DNA from: DATJLY01 sp035604615
GTDB taxonomy: Bacteria > Pseudomonadota > Alphaproteobacteria > ATCC43930 > CGMCC-115725
Direction: 5' to 3'
Assembly: GCA_035604615.1 (NCBI GenBank)
Contig: DATNID010000021.1
Span: forward strand, 1-64,000
Length of the DNA: 64,000 nucleotides
Shown here: piece after piece, positions 33,304 to 42,680 of the stretch
Layout of the letters: every line of letters begins with the position of its first letter
How positions within the stretch are numbered: the first letter of the stretch is position 1
Position numbers and translations under genes: made by a program
Notes under the pieces: model-generated
What the model was told of the DNA's origin: nothing
Databases searched by the model: none
What the model saw: the letters and a program-made list of their open reading frames with translations, nothing else

Positions 33304-34284
33304 TCATTCGATCACCGCGTCGGCGCGGACGAGGAGCGATGGCGGCACAGCGAGGCCGAGCGCCTTCGCGGTCTGGAGATTGATCGCGAGCTCGAACGTG
33401 TCGGCTTCCTGGACGGGAAGGTCGCTGGGCTTCTCGCCGTTGAGAATCCGGCCGGCATAGCGGCCGGCCTTGCGAAAGCCGTCCGCCAGACTTGGGCCAT
33501 AGCTCATCAGGCCGCCAGCATCGGCGTACTGCCGGACGTTGGCGATAGTCGGCAGGCGATAGCGCGCGGAAAGCACCGCGTTCCGTTCGGGCCGGCCGTT
33601 GATGACCGGTCCGTTGCCGATGACGACGCAATCGGCCTTGCGCTCGACGGCCGTGGCGAAGGCGGATGCGATCGCGTCCTCGCCAGCGACGGGGACCACG
33701 ATCAAATTCAAGCCCAGCCTATGGGCGGCCGTCTCGGCCTCGGCCGTCTCGGCGGCGGCGCTCGAGGCAAACGATTCCAGAATGAGCGCGACGGTCGTCG
33801 CCTTGGGCGCGATCTCGTGCAGCAGCTCGAAGCGTTTGCCGACCATGGAGACGAACAGGAAATGCACGCCCGTCGCATTGCCGCCCGGCCGATTGAGGCT
33901 CGCGACCAGGCCCAATTGCACTGCATCGCTGCCGAGCGCGAACAGGATCGGGATCGATGACGTCGCCGCTTTCGCCGCCAGCGGCGCGTTCGAACTCCCG
34001 AGAGCGGCAATCAAAGCGACATGCCGGCCGACGAGGTCGGCTGCCATCGCCGGGAGGCGATCGTAACGGTTCTCGGCCCAGCGATATTCGATGTGGAGAT
34101 TGCCGCCGTCGACATAGCCGAGCTCCTTCAGCCCGTCGCGGAAGCCTTGCGTGGACGAGGAAAATACATCCGACCGCGAGGCCGAGAGGTAGCCGATCAC
34201 CGGCCGCGCCGGCTGCGCCATGATCGCGCGCGGCCACGCGACGGCCGTGCCGCCCAGCATCGCGATCATTTCGCGTCGCCGCAT
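33304..34284 (-). CDS. ABC transporter substrate-binding protein, ABC_sub_bind (TrpX-like) family
   Basis: 326 residues from ATG 34284 with GGGGAG just upstream. The export signal is of the 'RRREMIAMLGGTAVAWPRAI' type, common in this family. The mature part has 'RPVIGYLSASRSD' and 'GFRDGLKELGYVDGGNLHIE', then 'SIPILFALGSDAVQLGLVAS', characteristic of PF04392 proteins. In-frame extension upstream only shadows the EF-G-like gene. No matching permease is adjacent; whether it serves the nearby LivHMGF is untested. Confidence 0.88.
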   Translation of the reverse strand: MRRREMIAMLGGTAVAWPRAIMAQPARPVIGYLSASRSDVFSSSTQGFRDGLKELGYVDGGNLHIEYRWAENRYDRLPAMAADLVGRHVALIAALGSSNAPLAAKAATSSIPILFALGSDAVQLGLVASLNRPGGNATGVHFLFVSMVGKRFELLHEIAPKATTVALILESFASSAAAETAEAETAAHRLGLNLIVVPVAGEDAIASAFATAVERKADCVVIGNGPVINGRPERNAVLSARYRLPTIANVRQYADAGGLMSYGPSLADGFRKAGRYAGRILNGEKPSDLPVQEADTFELAINLQTAKALGLAVPPSLLVRADAVIE

Positions 34285-34334
34285 CCGCTCCCCATTTCGC
34301 GCGGCCTCCGGCTGCCCTCGCGAGAGGGCCTGCG

Positions 34335-36368
34335 TCATTGCGCGGCGTGCTGCTCCGCCTTGCCCTGGATCACCTTCTCGGCGAGCCGGCCGGTGAGTTC
34401 CTGGAGATGGTCGAAGCGCTCGGCATAGCTCGCGACGCCCAAGGTCACCGAGCGCAGCTCGACGATGAGGTCCTGGATCTCCGACAGCGGCAGGTGCGCG
34501 GTGACGAGGTCCCATCCGGCCCAGTCGGCCTTGGCGTCGAAGCCCAGAAGCTGCCCGCGCCGGCCCGACACGATGCGCTGCACCCGCGAGGTGAAGGCGT
34601 TGGGCACGGAAATTTCGACGAAATGGATGGGCTCGAGCAGGACCGGCTCGCATTTCGGCAGCGATTCCTGCATCGCCATGCGCGCCGCGGTCTTGAACGC
34701 CTGGTCCGAGCTGTCGACAGCGTGGAACTGACCCGTGATCAGCGTCACCGACACGTCCACCACCGGGAAGCCGAGCGGTCCGTGGCGCATGAACTCCATC
34801 ACGCCTTCCTCGACCGCGGGGATGTAGTTGCGCGGGATGGCGCCGCCCACGACGGCGTCGATGAAGGTGTGGCCGGTGCCGCGCGGCAGCGGCTTCACTT
34901 CGATCTGGATGTCGGCGAACTGGCCGTGACCGCCGCTCTGGCGCTTGAAGCGGGCATGCTGCGCCGTGCCGCGCTTGATGGTCTCCTTGTAGGGCACCGC
35001 CGGCTTGCGCGAGGTGACGGCGAGATTGTGCTTGGTCCGGAGCCGGTCCATCGCGATCTGGAGATGGATGTCGCCCTGGCCCCACAGCACCATCTCCTGG
35101 AGGTCCGCGTTCTGCTCCAGCGAGAGCGTGGGATCCTCCTCGATCAGCTTGCCCACCGCGGGGGTGAGCTTCACGTCGTCGTTGCGCTTCTCGGCGGTGA
35201 TGGCGAGGCCGAACACCGGGCGCGGGATTGGCGCCTTGGGCAATTGGGGCGGCGTGCCGGTCGAGAGCACGGCGCCGGTCGCAACCCCTTCCATGCGCGC
35301 CAGCGCCACGATCTCGCCGCGCCCGGCCGAGGCCACCTTCTCGCTGGCCGCGCCCTGGAGCCGGAGCACGCCGGCGACGCGGGTGCCGTTGAGGCTCATG
35401 CCTTCGCTCACCTGCCCCGCCCACACCCGCGCCAAGGACAGCTTGCCGGTGTGCGGCGGCAGATAGGTCTTCACCACCTGCGCCACCGTGTCCTTGGCCG
35501 CGAGGTTCAAGCCGTTGCGCTCGGCGGTGGTGGCGGGCGGCGGGGTCTCGTGGCGCAGCGCCTTCCACAGGCGGCGCACACCATGGTCGAGCTGACCTGC
35601 GCCCAGGAACACCGGCACGATCAGGTCGCGGCGCAAATCCTGCGACAGCTGGCGATAGATCTCGTCCTTCGTGGGCTGCACATCCTCCAACAGCTGCTCC
35701 ATCAGCTTGTCGTCGAAATCGGCGAGCTTCTCGAGGAGGCCGGCGCGGCTCTGCCGCTCCTCTTCCTCGAGGTCGGGAGGCAGCTTGATGAGGTCGGAGG
35801 CCTGGCCAGGCTTGTAGCGATAGGCCCGCTCGCTGACGAGATCGACATAGCCCGCGAACGTGCCCTCCGGTCCCGGCAGCGGCACCTGGCGCAGGACCAA
35901 GGGGCGCGCCGACGCCGCCTGCAGCGCCGCCAGCACCTCGCTCACCCGCGCCGAGGCGCTGTCGAGCTTGTTGATGAACACCATGTGCGGGATGTCGTGG
36001 TCGTCGAGGAACTTGAAGATCGGTCCCAAGGTCAGCGCACGCTCGGCCTCGGGCTCGCAGACGACAACGGCGACGTCGGCGGCGAGCATGGCGCTCTGCG
36101 CCTCCCAGAACAGCTCGACCGAGCCGGGACAATCGAGGAAGAACCATGGATCGCCGAGGAACGTCGCGTGCGCGGCGTTGATCTCGGTCGACATCTGCCG
36201 CGCGCGCGCCTCGGGGGCGTGATCGCCGACCGTGTTGCCGTCGCGCTGCGTGCCGCGCCGGTTGGTGGCCCCCGCGGCGAAGAGCAACGCCTCGAGCAGC
36301 GTCGTCTTGCCCGAGAGATAGGGTCCCACCAGCGCCGCGCAGCGCGGCTCGGACGGTTTACCGTTCAT
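34335..36368 (-). CDS. Elongation factor G paralogue (EF-G-like, atypical G domain)
   Basis: 677 residues from ATG 36368. The P-loop reads GPYLSGKT (15-22) and G4 is NKLD (133-136). G3 is DCPGS (79-83), where EF-G has DTPGH: the His that activates the hydrolytic water is replaced by Ser. EF-G domains II-V follow, including 'FVEISVPNAFTSRVQRIVSG' near the end. Divergent EF-G paralogues of this kind lie outside the str operon and lack a defined role; GTP hydrolysis may be slow or ribosome-independent. A longer start at 36464 has no support. Confidence 0.85.
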   Translation of the reverse strand: MNGKPSEPRCAALVGPYLSGKTTLLEALLFAAGATNRRGTQRDGNTVGDHAPEARARQMSTEINAAHATFLGDPWFFLDCPGSVELFWEAQSAMLAADVAVVVCEPEAERALTLGPIFKFLDDHDIPHMVFINKLDSASARVSEVLAALQAASARPLVLRQVPLPGPEGTFAGYVDLVSERAYRYKPGQASDLIKLPPDLEEEERQSRAGLLEKLADFDDKLMEQLLEDVQPTKDEIYRQLSQDLRRDLIVPVFLGAGQLDHGVRRLWKALRHETPPPATTAERNGLNLAAKDTVAQVVKTYLPPHTGKLSLARVWAGQVSEGMSLNGTRVAGVLRLQGAASEKVASAGRGEIVALARMEGVATGAVLSTGTPPQLPKAPIPRPVFGLAITAEKRNDDVKLTPAVGKLIEEDPTLSLEQNADLQEMVLWGQGDIHLQIAMDRLRTKHNLAVTSRKPAVPYKETIKRGTAQHARFKRQSGGHGQFADIQIEVKPLPRGTGHTFIDAVVGGAIPRNYIPAVEEGVMEFMRHGPLGFPVVDVSVTLITGQFHAVDSSDQAFKTAARMAMQESLPKCEPVLLEPIHFVEISVPNAFTSRVQRIVSGRRGQLLGFDAKADWAGWDLVTAHLPLSEIQDLIVELRSVTLGVASYAERFDHLQELTGRLAEKVIQGKAEQHAAQ

Positions 36369-36605
36369 CAACGCCTCCCCCGCGTGACGCCGGCGCCAAT
36401 GTACGAGCGCGCCATCGCCCGCGTCTTGATCGGCGATGGTCGCGCGACGGCGCGCGGCTGGCAACGGGTTTCTTTGCGGCTTTCTTTACGGGAGTTCGCG
36501 GCCGCCGCGTTGCGCTTTCGCGATTGCTGCCGCGCCCGGGTTCCCTCTACTGTGCCGCCAAAGCGACCTGGCCGCGAAGGCAGGGCCAAGCGAGGAGGGA
36601 CGAGG

Positions 36606-36665
36606 ATGCGGCATCGAGCGCGGGGTCGTGCCCGCGGCGGCTTCCCGGCGCGCGCCCGGACATGA
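36606..36665 (+). CDS. Possible 19-codon Arg-rich leader ORF coupled to livH
   Basis: ATG 36606 is preceded by GAGGAGGGACGAGG, the best ribosome site in this gap, and encodes MRHRARGRARGGFPARART followed by TGA. The TGA overlaps the livH ATG as ATGA, and livH itself has no good Shine-Dalgarno. Seven of 19 residues are Arg. It may be a coupling or attenuator peptide; chance cannot be excluded. Confidence 0.4.
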   Translation: MRHRARGRARGGFPARART

Positions 36666-37561
36666 CCCTGGCGCTCTTCATCGAGCAGCTCTTCAACGGC
36701 GTCCAGTTCGGCCTGATGCTGTTCCTGATGGCGGTCGGCGTGACGCTGGTGTTCGGCATCATGCGCGTTATCAACCTCGCGCACGGCTCGCTGTTCATGG
36801 TCGGCGGGTATCTGCTGGTCGAGAGCTACCGCGTGATCGGCTCCTACTGGCTGGCGCTGCCGGTGGCGATCGTCGGCGTAATCATCGTCGGCGCGGTGAT
36901 GGAGGTGCTGGTGCTGCGGCCGCTTTATGGCCGCGGCCATCTCGACCAGGTGCTGGCGACCTTCGGCCTCACCATGTTCTTCAACGAGGCGGTGGTAGTG
37001 ATCTGGGGGCGCGTGCCCTTGAACCTCAACATCCCAGCCGGACTGGACGGCCATTTCGAGATCTTCCCGGGCGTCAATTATCCGGTCTACCGACTCGCCA
37101 TCACCGCCGCCGGGCTCATCTGCGGCGGGCTCCTCTATTTCATCATCGTGCATACGCGGCTCGGCGCGCTCATCCGCGCCGGATCGGACAAGCGCGAGAT
37201 CGTCGAGGCGCTGGGCGTCAATATCGGTTTGCTGTACACCGCCGTGTTCGCGCTGGGCGCCGCGTTCGCAGGGCTCGCCGGGATGCTCACCGGGCCGCTC
37301 CTGTCGGTCGAGTCCGGGATGGGCGATCCCATCCTCATCCTGACGCTGGTCGTGATCGTGATTGGCGGGTCGGGCTCGATCCGCGGCGCGCTGGCGGGGT
37401 CGCTCATCCTCGGCATCTTCGACACATTCTCGCGCGTCATGCTGCCGCGCATCGTCGGGCTCACGGCGGGAAGCGCGCTCGTGGGCATGGCCGACTATGT
37501 CCTCATGGCAACGGTGCTGATTTACAGCCGTACCGGCCTGTTCTCGGCGCATCGGGGCTGA
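36662..37561 (+). CDS. livH: Branched-chain amino-acid-type ABC transporter permease LivH
   Basis: 299 residues, about eight membrane helices. 'GVQFGLMLFLMAVGVTLVFG' with 'IMRVINLAHGSLFMVGGYL' at the N-terminus and 'VIGGSGSIRGALAGSLILGI' late in the chain are LivH hallmarks. It forms the inner-membrane channel with LivM. livM follows 1 nt after the stop. No livK binding-protein gene is present in this cluster, so substrate range is open (branched-chain amino acids, amides, urea or aromatic acids). Confidence 0.9.
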   Translation: MTLALFIEQLFNGVQFGLMLFLMAVGVTLVFGIMRVINLAHGSLFMVGGYLLVESYRVIGSYWLALPVAIVGVIIVGAVMEVLVLRPLYGRGHLDQVLATFGLTMFFNEAVVVIWGRVPLNLNIPAGLDGHFEIFPGVNYPVYRLAITAAGLICGGLLYFIIVHTRLGALIRAGSDKREIVEALGVNIGLLYTAVFALGAAFAGLAGMLTGPLLSVESGMGDPILILTLVVIVIGGSGSIRGALAGSLILGIFDTFSRVMLPRIVGLTAGSALVGMADYVLMATVLIYSRTGLFSAHRG

Positions 37562-37562
37562 G

Positions 37563-38543
37563 ATGGGACGCCTGTCGCGCCGCACGGCTCTGCACCTCGC
37601 CTTCCTCGCCATCGCGCTCGCGGTGCCGCTGTTGCACGACACCTATTACACGCGCTTCGCGACCCAGATCGCGATGTACGGCATGGCCGCGGTGTCGGTC
37701 GATCTGCTGCTGGGCTATGCCGGCCTCGTCACCTTCGGCCAGGCGGCGTTCTTCGGCGTCGGCGCCTACGCCGCGGGCATGCTGACCGTCGCCGGGTTTC
37801 ACGAGGCGCTCGTGGTATGGCCGCTGGCGATGCTCGCCGCGGTCGCCTTCGCGCTGGTGATCGGCGCGCTCTCCATGCGCACCGAGGGGTTCCACTTCAT
37901 CATGGTGACGCTCGCCTTCGCGCAGATGGTCTATTACATCGGCGAGAGCCTGCGCTCCTATGGCGGCGATAACGGGTTCTCGCTGCCGCGGCGCAACACG
38001 CTGGCCGGCATGAGCCTCGCCGACCACACGGTCTTCTACTATGTCGTGCTGGCGCTCTTGGTGCTGGTGCTCTACCTCGCCTCGCGCCTGGTCGGGTCCG
38101 AGTTCGGCATGGTAATCCGCGGGCGGCGCGACAACGAGCGCCGGCTCGCCGCCATCGGCTTCCCGCCATTCCGCTACAAATACGCCGCCTTCGTCATCGG
38201 CGCTGCGATCGCCGGGCTGGCCGGCGCGCTGATGGCCAACCACGCCCGCTTCGTCAGCCCAGCGATCCTGTCGTGGCAGGTCTCAGGCCAGCTTTTATCG
38301 ATGGTGATCCTGGGCTCGGCCGGGACCCTCATCGGCCCAGTATTCGGCGCGGCGGTCTATCTCGTCTTTCAGCAGGTGCTGTCGGACTACACCGACCATT
38401 GGATGATCTTCTTCGGGCCGCTGCTCATCGCGCGCGTGCTGTTCGTCAAGGAAGGCGTGTGGGGCCTTCTGGTGCAGGCCCTAAAGGCGCAGGAGCGGCC
38501 CGCCGCGCCCGTCCCCGCCCCCGACCAGGGCGCCGCGCAATGA
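37563..38543 (+). CDS. livM: Branched-chain amino-acid-type ABC transporter permease LivM
   Basis: 326 residues, multi-pass. 'GMAAVSVDLLLGYAGLVTFG' and 'QAAFFGVGAYAAGML' plus 'GNDNERRLAAIGFPPFRYKY'-like cytoplasmic loop ('GRRDNERRLAAIGFPPFRYK') and 'LGSAGTLIGPVFGAAVYLVF' identify the LivM family. Its stop overlaps the livG start as ATGA. It ends in an Ala/Pro-rich tail. Confidence 0.9.
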   Translation: MGRLSRRTALHLAFLAIALAVPLLHDTYYTRFATQIAMYGMAAVSVDLLLGYAGLVTFGQAAFFGVGAYAAGMLTVAGFHEALVVWPLAMLAAVAFALVIGALSMRTEGFHFIMVTLAFAQMVYYIGESLRSYGGDNGFSLPRRNTLAGMSLADHTVFYYVVLALLVLVLYLASRLVGSEFGMVIRGRRDNERRLAAIGFPPFRYKYAAFVIGAAIAGLAGALMANHARFVSPAILSWQVSGQLLSMVILGSAGTLIGPVFGAAVYLVFQQVLSDYTDHWMIFFGPLLIARVLFVKEGVWGLLVQALKAQERPAAPVPAPDQGAAQ

Positions 38544-39302
38544 GCGACGTCGTGCTCCAGACCGAGGCGATCTCCAAGAGCTTCGGCGCGCTGAAGGCGT
38601 GCGACGAGATCTCGCTCGACGTGAAGCGCGGCGAGGTGCATGCCCTCATTGGCCCCAATGGCGCCGGCAAAACGACGCTCATCGGCCAGATCACCGGCGA
38701 GATCGCGCCCGACCGCGGACGCATCAATTTCGAGGGACGCGACATCACCGCGCTGGCCACGGCCGAGCGCGCGCGTCTGGGCCTTGCGCGCTCGTTCCAG
38801 ATCACCAGCATCTTCCCGAGCTTCACCGCCGAGGGCAACGTGGCGCTCGCGGTGCAGGCGACCGGGCGCCACAGCTTCCGCTTCTGGGCCCGCGCCGACC
38901 GGCTCGAGCGGCTCAGGGCGCCGGCGCGCCAGCTTCTGCGCGAATTGGGGCTCGGCGCACGCAGCCACGCCGTCGCCGCCGGCATGGCGCATGGCGAGCA
39001 CCGTCAGCTCGAGATCGCCATGGCGCTCGCGACCGAGCCCAGCATGCTCCTTCTCGACGAGCCGATGGCCGGGCTCGGCAATGAGGAATCGCAAGCGATG
39101 GTGGCGCTGCTCGCGCGCCTCAAGGGGCGCTACAGCATCCTTCTCATCGAGCACGACATGGATGTCGTGTTCACCCTCGCCGACCGCATCTCGGTCTTGG
39201 TGCAGGGCCGCGTCATCGCCTCGGGCACGGCGGAGGAGATCCGCAACGACCCGCTGGTGCGCGTCGCGTATCTCGGCGAGGACGACGAGTTCGGGGACGA
39301 GC

Positions 39303-39316
<14 letters not shown>
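38540..39316 (+). CDS. livG: Liv-type ABC transporter ATP-binding protein LivG
   Basis: 258 residues. Walker A 'GPNGAGKTT', Walker B 'SMLLLDEPMAGLG' and the H-loop 'LLIEHDMDVVF' are intact. The signature motif reads 'MAHGEHRQLEIAMALA', an unusual variant of the LivG LSYGEQR pattern in which Leu-Ser is replaced by Ala-His context. The long loop after Walker A is typical of LivG. It is translationally coupled to livM and overlaps livF by 14 nt. Confidence 0.92.
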
Positions 39317-40004
<688 letters not shown>

Positions 40005-40016
40005 GAGAAGCCGCGC

Positions 40017-41399
40017 TCAGGCACGGCCACGCTGCAGCGCGGCGGCGATGAACGCCTCGGGCTTCACCCGGATCGCGGCGCCGGTGGGACAGGCCCGGAC
40101 GCAGGCCGGACCGCCGTCGATCGCCGCGCACAGGTCGCATTTGACCGCGTGCTTGCGGCCAGCGCCCTTGACCATCGCCTCGGGCGACGCGTCCTCGCGC
40201 GGCTCATTGCGCTCCCCGAACAGCAGCCGCATCAGGAGTCCCGATTTCCGCGGCGGCGGCAGGGCCACCATCTGGATCGCGCCGTAAGGGCAGTTGCGCT
40301 CGCAATTGCCGCAACCGTTGCAACTGTCGGCGATGACGATCGCGCCGTCTTGCGTCCGTCCGATCGCGTCGGTGGGACAATCCGCCGTGCAAGAGGGATG
40401 CTCGCAATGCCGGCACGCCATCGGCAGGTGCACCCCGTCGTGGGTCGGACCGGCGTCGCGCATGAGGCGGCCCACGCCGTAATGCGTTTCGGCGCAGGCC
40501 TTCTCGCAATTGTCGCAGTGGACGCAGAGCGCCTCGTCGATCAGGAGGACGTTCGACGCCTCGCCGACCCCCTGGCGCAGGAGGAACTCGATGAGGCCGC
40601 TCGCCCGCACATTCGGCTGCCGCCGGTGCTCGTCCGTTAGGCGCAGGAAGAGCCGCTCTTCGATGTCGCGGCGCAGGCGGGGACTGGTGGCGAGGAGCGC
40701 GCGCATGGCGACGCCATCGATCCTGATCGCGTCGGTTGCATTGGCGGCCTTGACGGTGGAGAGGGACGGTGATTGCCGCAGCATCGCCATCTCGCCGACG
40801 CAGCTTCCGGCGGAGAGATAATCGATGACGATCTCGCTGGCGTCGATCTGGCGCGACACGGTGACCGAGCCCTTGCGGACGATGTACACGTGATCGCTCG
40901 TGCCGCCTTCGCGGATCAGCACCTCGTTCGGCCCGAATTCGGCGAGCGCGGCCGTCCGCACGATTTCGGCGAGGCCCGCGTCGTCGGCGTTCGGCGCGAG
41001 ATACGCCTTGATGTGACGGATCATCGTCGCGGCTTCGATCTCGCGTTTGACAGCCGGGACCGACCGCATGAGCCGGACGATCGCACGGCGGTCGATCTCG
41101 AGGAGCAGCGACCGCGTTTGCGCCGTTGCCGTCACGGCGCGCCCTCGTCCCGAGATGAGACCCATCTCGCCGAAGAATTGGCCGGCATTCAGGGTCGCGA
41201 TCTCGCGCGGATCGCCCGGATCGGTCCGCAATCCGACCTCGCCGAGCAAGATCGAGAAGACGGAATCGGTGTAGTCGTTCTGGCGAAAGACGATTTCGCC
41301 CTCCCGCGCCAGCCGGATTTCGCAATGGACGAGACATTCCCTGACCTGCTGCATCGTGAGCGAGGCAAAGAGCCGCTGGCTCCGTTGCGCCACGATCAC
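40017..41399 (-). CDS. Downstream part of an amber-split gene: two cyclic-nucleotide-binding domains plus 4Fe-4S ferredoxin domain
   Basis: 460 residues if started at GTG 41399 (AAGGAG only 3 nt before; GTG 41393 is better spaced). Two CAP_ED domains ('FFEMGLISGRGRA'-type around 'NAGQFFGEMGLISGRGRAVT' and 'LSAGSCVGEMAMLRQSPSLS') precede a polyferredoxin with 'CVHCDNCEKAC', 'CRHCEHPSCTADCP', 'CNGCGNCERNCPYGAIQM' and 'CDLC...CVRACPTGA'. The frame is open back to the TAG at 41502-41504 and continuous with the upstream oxidoreductase frame, so this was probably one protein of about 800 residues. Expression now needs reinitiation or read-through. Confidence 0.8.
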   Translation of the reverse strand: MIVAQRSQRLFASLTMQQVRECLVHCEIRLAREGEIVFRQNDYTDSVFSILLGEVGLRTDPGDPREIATLNAGQFFGEMGLISGRGRAVTATAQTRSLLLEIDRRAIVRLMRSVPAVKREIEAATMIRHIKAYLAPNADDAGLAEIVRTAALAEFGPNEVLIREGGTSDHVYIVRKGSVTVSRQIDASEIVIDYLSAGSCVGEMAMLRQSPSLSTVKAANATDAIRIDGVAMRALLATSPRLRRDIEERLFLRLTDEHRRQPNVRASGLIEFLLRQGVGEASNVLLIDEALCVHCDNCEKACAETHYGVGRLMRDAGPTHDGVHLPMACRHCEHPSCTADCPTDAIGRTQDGAIVIADSCNGCGNCERNCPYGAIQMVALPPPRKSGLLMRLLFGERNEPREDASPEAMVKGAGRKHAVKCDLCAAIDGGPACVRACPTGAAIRVKPEAFIAAALQRGRA

Positions 41400-41501
41400 G
41401 AACTCCTTGACCGGAATCGGCAGTCCAGCCTGTGCGAGCTTGCCCTGCAGCAGTGGCTCATCGAGCGGCGGAATGACGTTGCCGAGGATATGTTCGACGG
41501 C

Positions 41502-41504
41502 CTA
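41502..41504 (-). other. In-frame TAG interrupting one long gene
   Basis: On the minus strand the frame reads ...DCLKQGY-TAG-AVEHILGNVIPPLDEP... without any shift; all 34 codons between this TAG and the downstream start are sense. Family proteins have Glu-type residues here (QGYEVVEHILG), so a single GAG-to-TAG change explains it. Sequencing error, real nonsense mutation or read-through cannot be separated from sequence. Confidence 0.8.
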
Positions 41505-42416
41505 GTAGCCTTGCTTCAGGCAATCCTTGATCAGCGGGAAGCCGGCCATCGCGCCGATGATATAAAGGCCGGGGACATTCGACTCGTAAGTCTCGGACAG
41601 AACGGGAAGAGCGTCCGGGTCGTCGCCCGAGAACGCGATCCCGGCGCCGGCGAGCCAGTCCGGCCGGGTTCCGCTGCCGATTCGCGCCACGAGTCGGTCG
41701 CAATTGAGGCGGACGTCGCCGGACGTGGTCTCGAGCGCGAGGTAGCCGACGCCGATTCGCTTCGGCCGGGCATTGGCCAGCTCGCGCATGATGCCGCGGT
41801 TGATCGCGCTGCCAATCCGGGCCGCATTGGCCGGTTTGGCGCGCGGAAAGCCGCGGCCCCGATTGACGATGGTGACACGGTTGCCGTCGGCCAGCGCCAG
41901 CGCGTTCTCGATCGCGGCATCGCCCGCGCCGATGACGATGATCTCCTCGCCCCGGTACTCGTCGGGATCGTCGAGCTGGTACTGGACGAAGGGAAGATCG
42001 GCACCCGGGATGGCGAGACTGCGCGGATTACTCTGGACGCCGATCGCGAGAATGACGTGCTCCGCCGTCAGCGCGGCGCCGTCGGCGAGCGCAATGTCGA
42101 AGCCGCCATGCAGCGCCTTGATCGATACGACCTCGGCGTTGTGACGGATTTCGACGCGCGCATCCTGCATGTCCCTTTCCCAGGTCTCAATGATCTCCTC
42201 GCGCGCGCCTTCCTTGAAGCCGAGATCGCTGCGCAGGGGCAGGAAATCTGGCGCCGCCATGACGTGCTTGCGCTTGTGGAAATTGAACACCGTATCGGCG
42301 AGGTGAGGCCTGCGCTCGAGCAGGACATGCGACAGTCCCGTCTTGGCGGCCCGCGCGGCCGCGCTCATACCCGCCGGCCCCGAGCCAATGACGGCCAGGG
42401 CGTAATCCGTTGTCAC
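41502..42416 (-). CDS. Upstream part of an amber-split gene: NAD(P)/FAD-dependent oxidoreductase domain
   Basis: 304 residues from GTG 42416, with GGGGGA a few nt upstream (a TTG at 42452 is less likely). Thioredoxin-reductase-like: FAD motif 'LAVIGSGPAGMSAAARAAKT', NAD(P) motif 'IIVIGAGDAAIENALALADG', and C-terminal 'PGLYIIGAMAGFPLIKDCLK'. It stops at TAG where the family continues into cyclic-nucleotide and Fe-S domains. The oxidoreductase half is complete enough to fold. Its lost fusion partner lies directly downstream in the same frame. Confidence 0.82.
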   Translation of the reverse strand: MTTDYALAVIGSGPAGMSAAARAAKTGLSHVLLERRPHLADTVFNFHKRKHVMAAPDFLPLRSDLGFKEGAREEIIETWERDMQDARVEIRHNAEVVSIKALHGGFDIALADGAALTAEHVILAIGVQSNPRSLAIPGADLPFVQYQLDDPDEYRGEEIIVIGAGDAAIENALALADGNRVTIVNRGRGFPRAKPANAARIGSAINRGIMRELANARPKRIGVGYLALETTSGDVRLNCDRLVARIGSGTRPDWLAGAGIAFSGDDPDALPVLSETYESNVPGLYIIGAMAGFPLIKDCLKQGY

Positions 42417-42680
42417 ACTTTCCCCCGATTCCGTCGCTGCCGCAGACGGCAAGGCGCTGCCGGTCGCGATCCTGCCGGACCGCGTTTGCCCATCGTCTTA
42501 CGAAGTCACGGATTTATGTATTGGACAGCGCTGAGATGTCGCCAAAAGCCTGCGAACTCAGTCGTCTATTGAATTCCCCCAGATAAACATGAGCGCGACC
42601 GTTGCGCGTGCAGGACCCTACAATGGAGCGAGTGCGGCGCCTGTGACAAAAATGAGGGCAAGTTTTCCAGATGAATCAGC

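Noticed and set aside
34285..36147. N-terminal extension of the TrpX-like binding protein to about 947 residues
   Set aside because: The extra part is an out-of-frame reading of the EF-G-like gene; a good export signal and ribosome site define the start at 34284.
41502..41504. Pyrrolysine or other recoding of the TAG
   Set aside because: No sign of pyl genes and alphaproteobacteria are not known to use it; homologues have an ordinary residue, so nonsense mutation or error is simpler.
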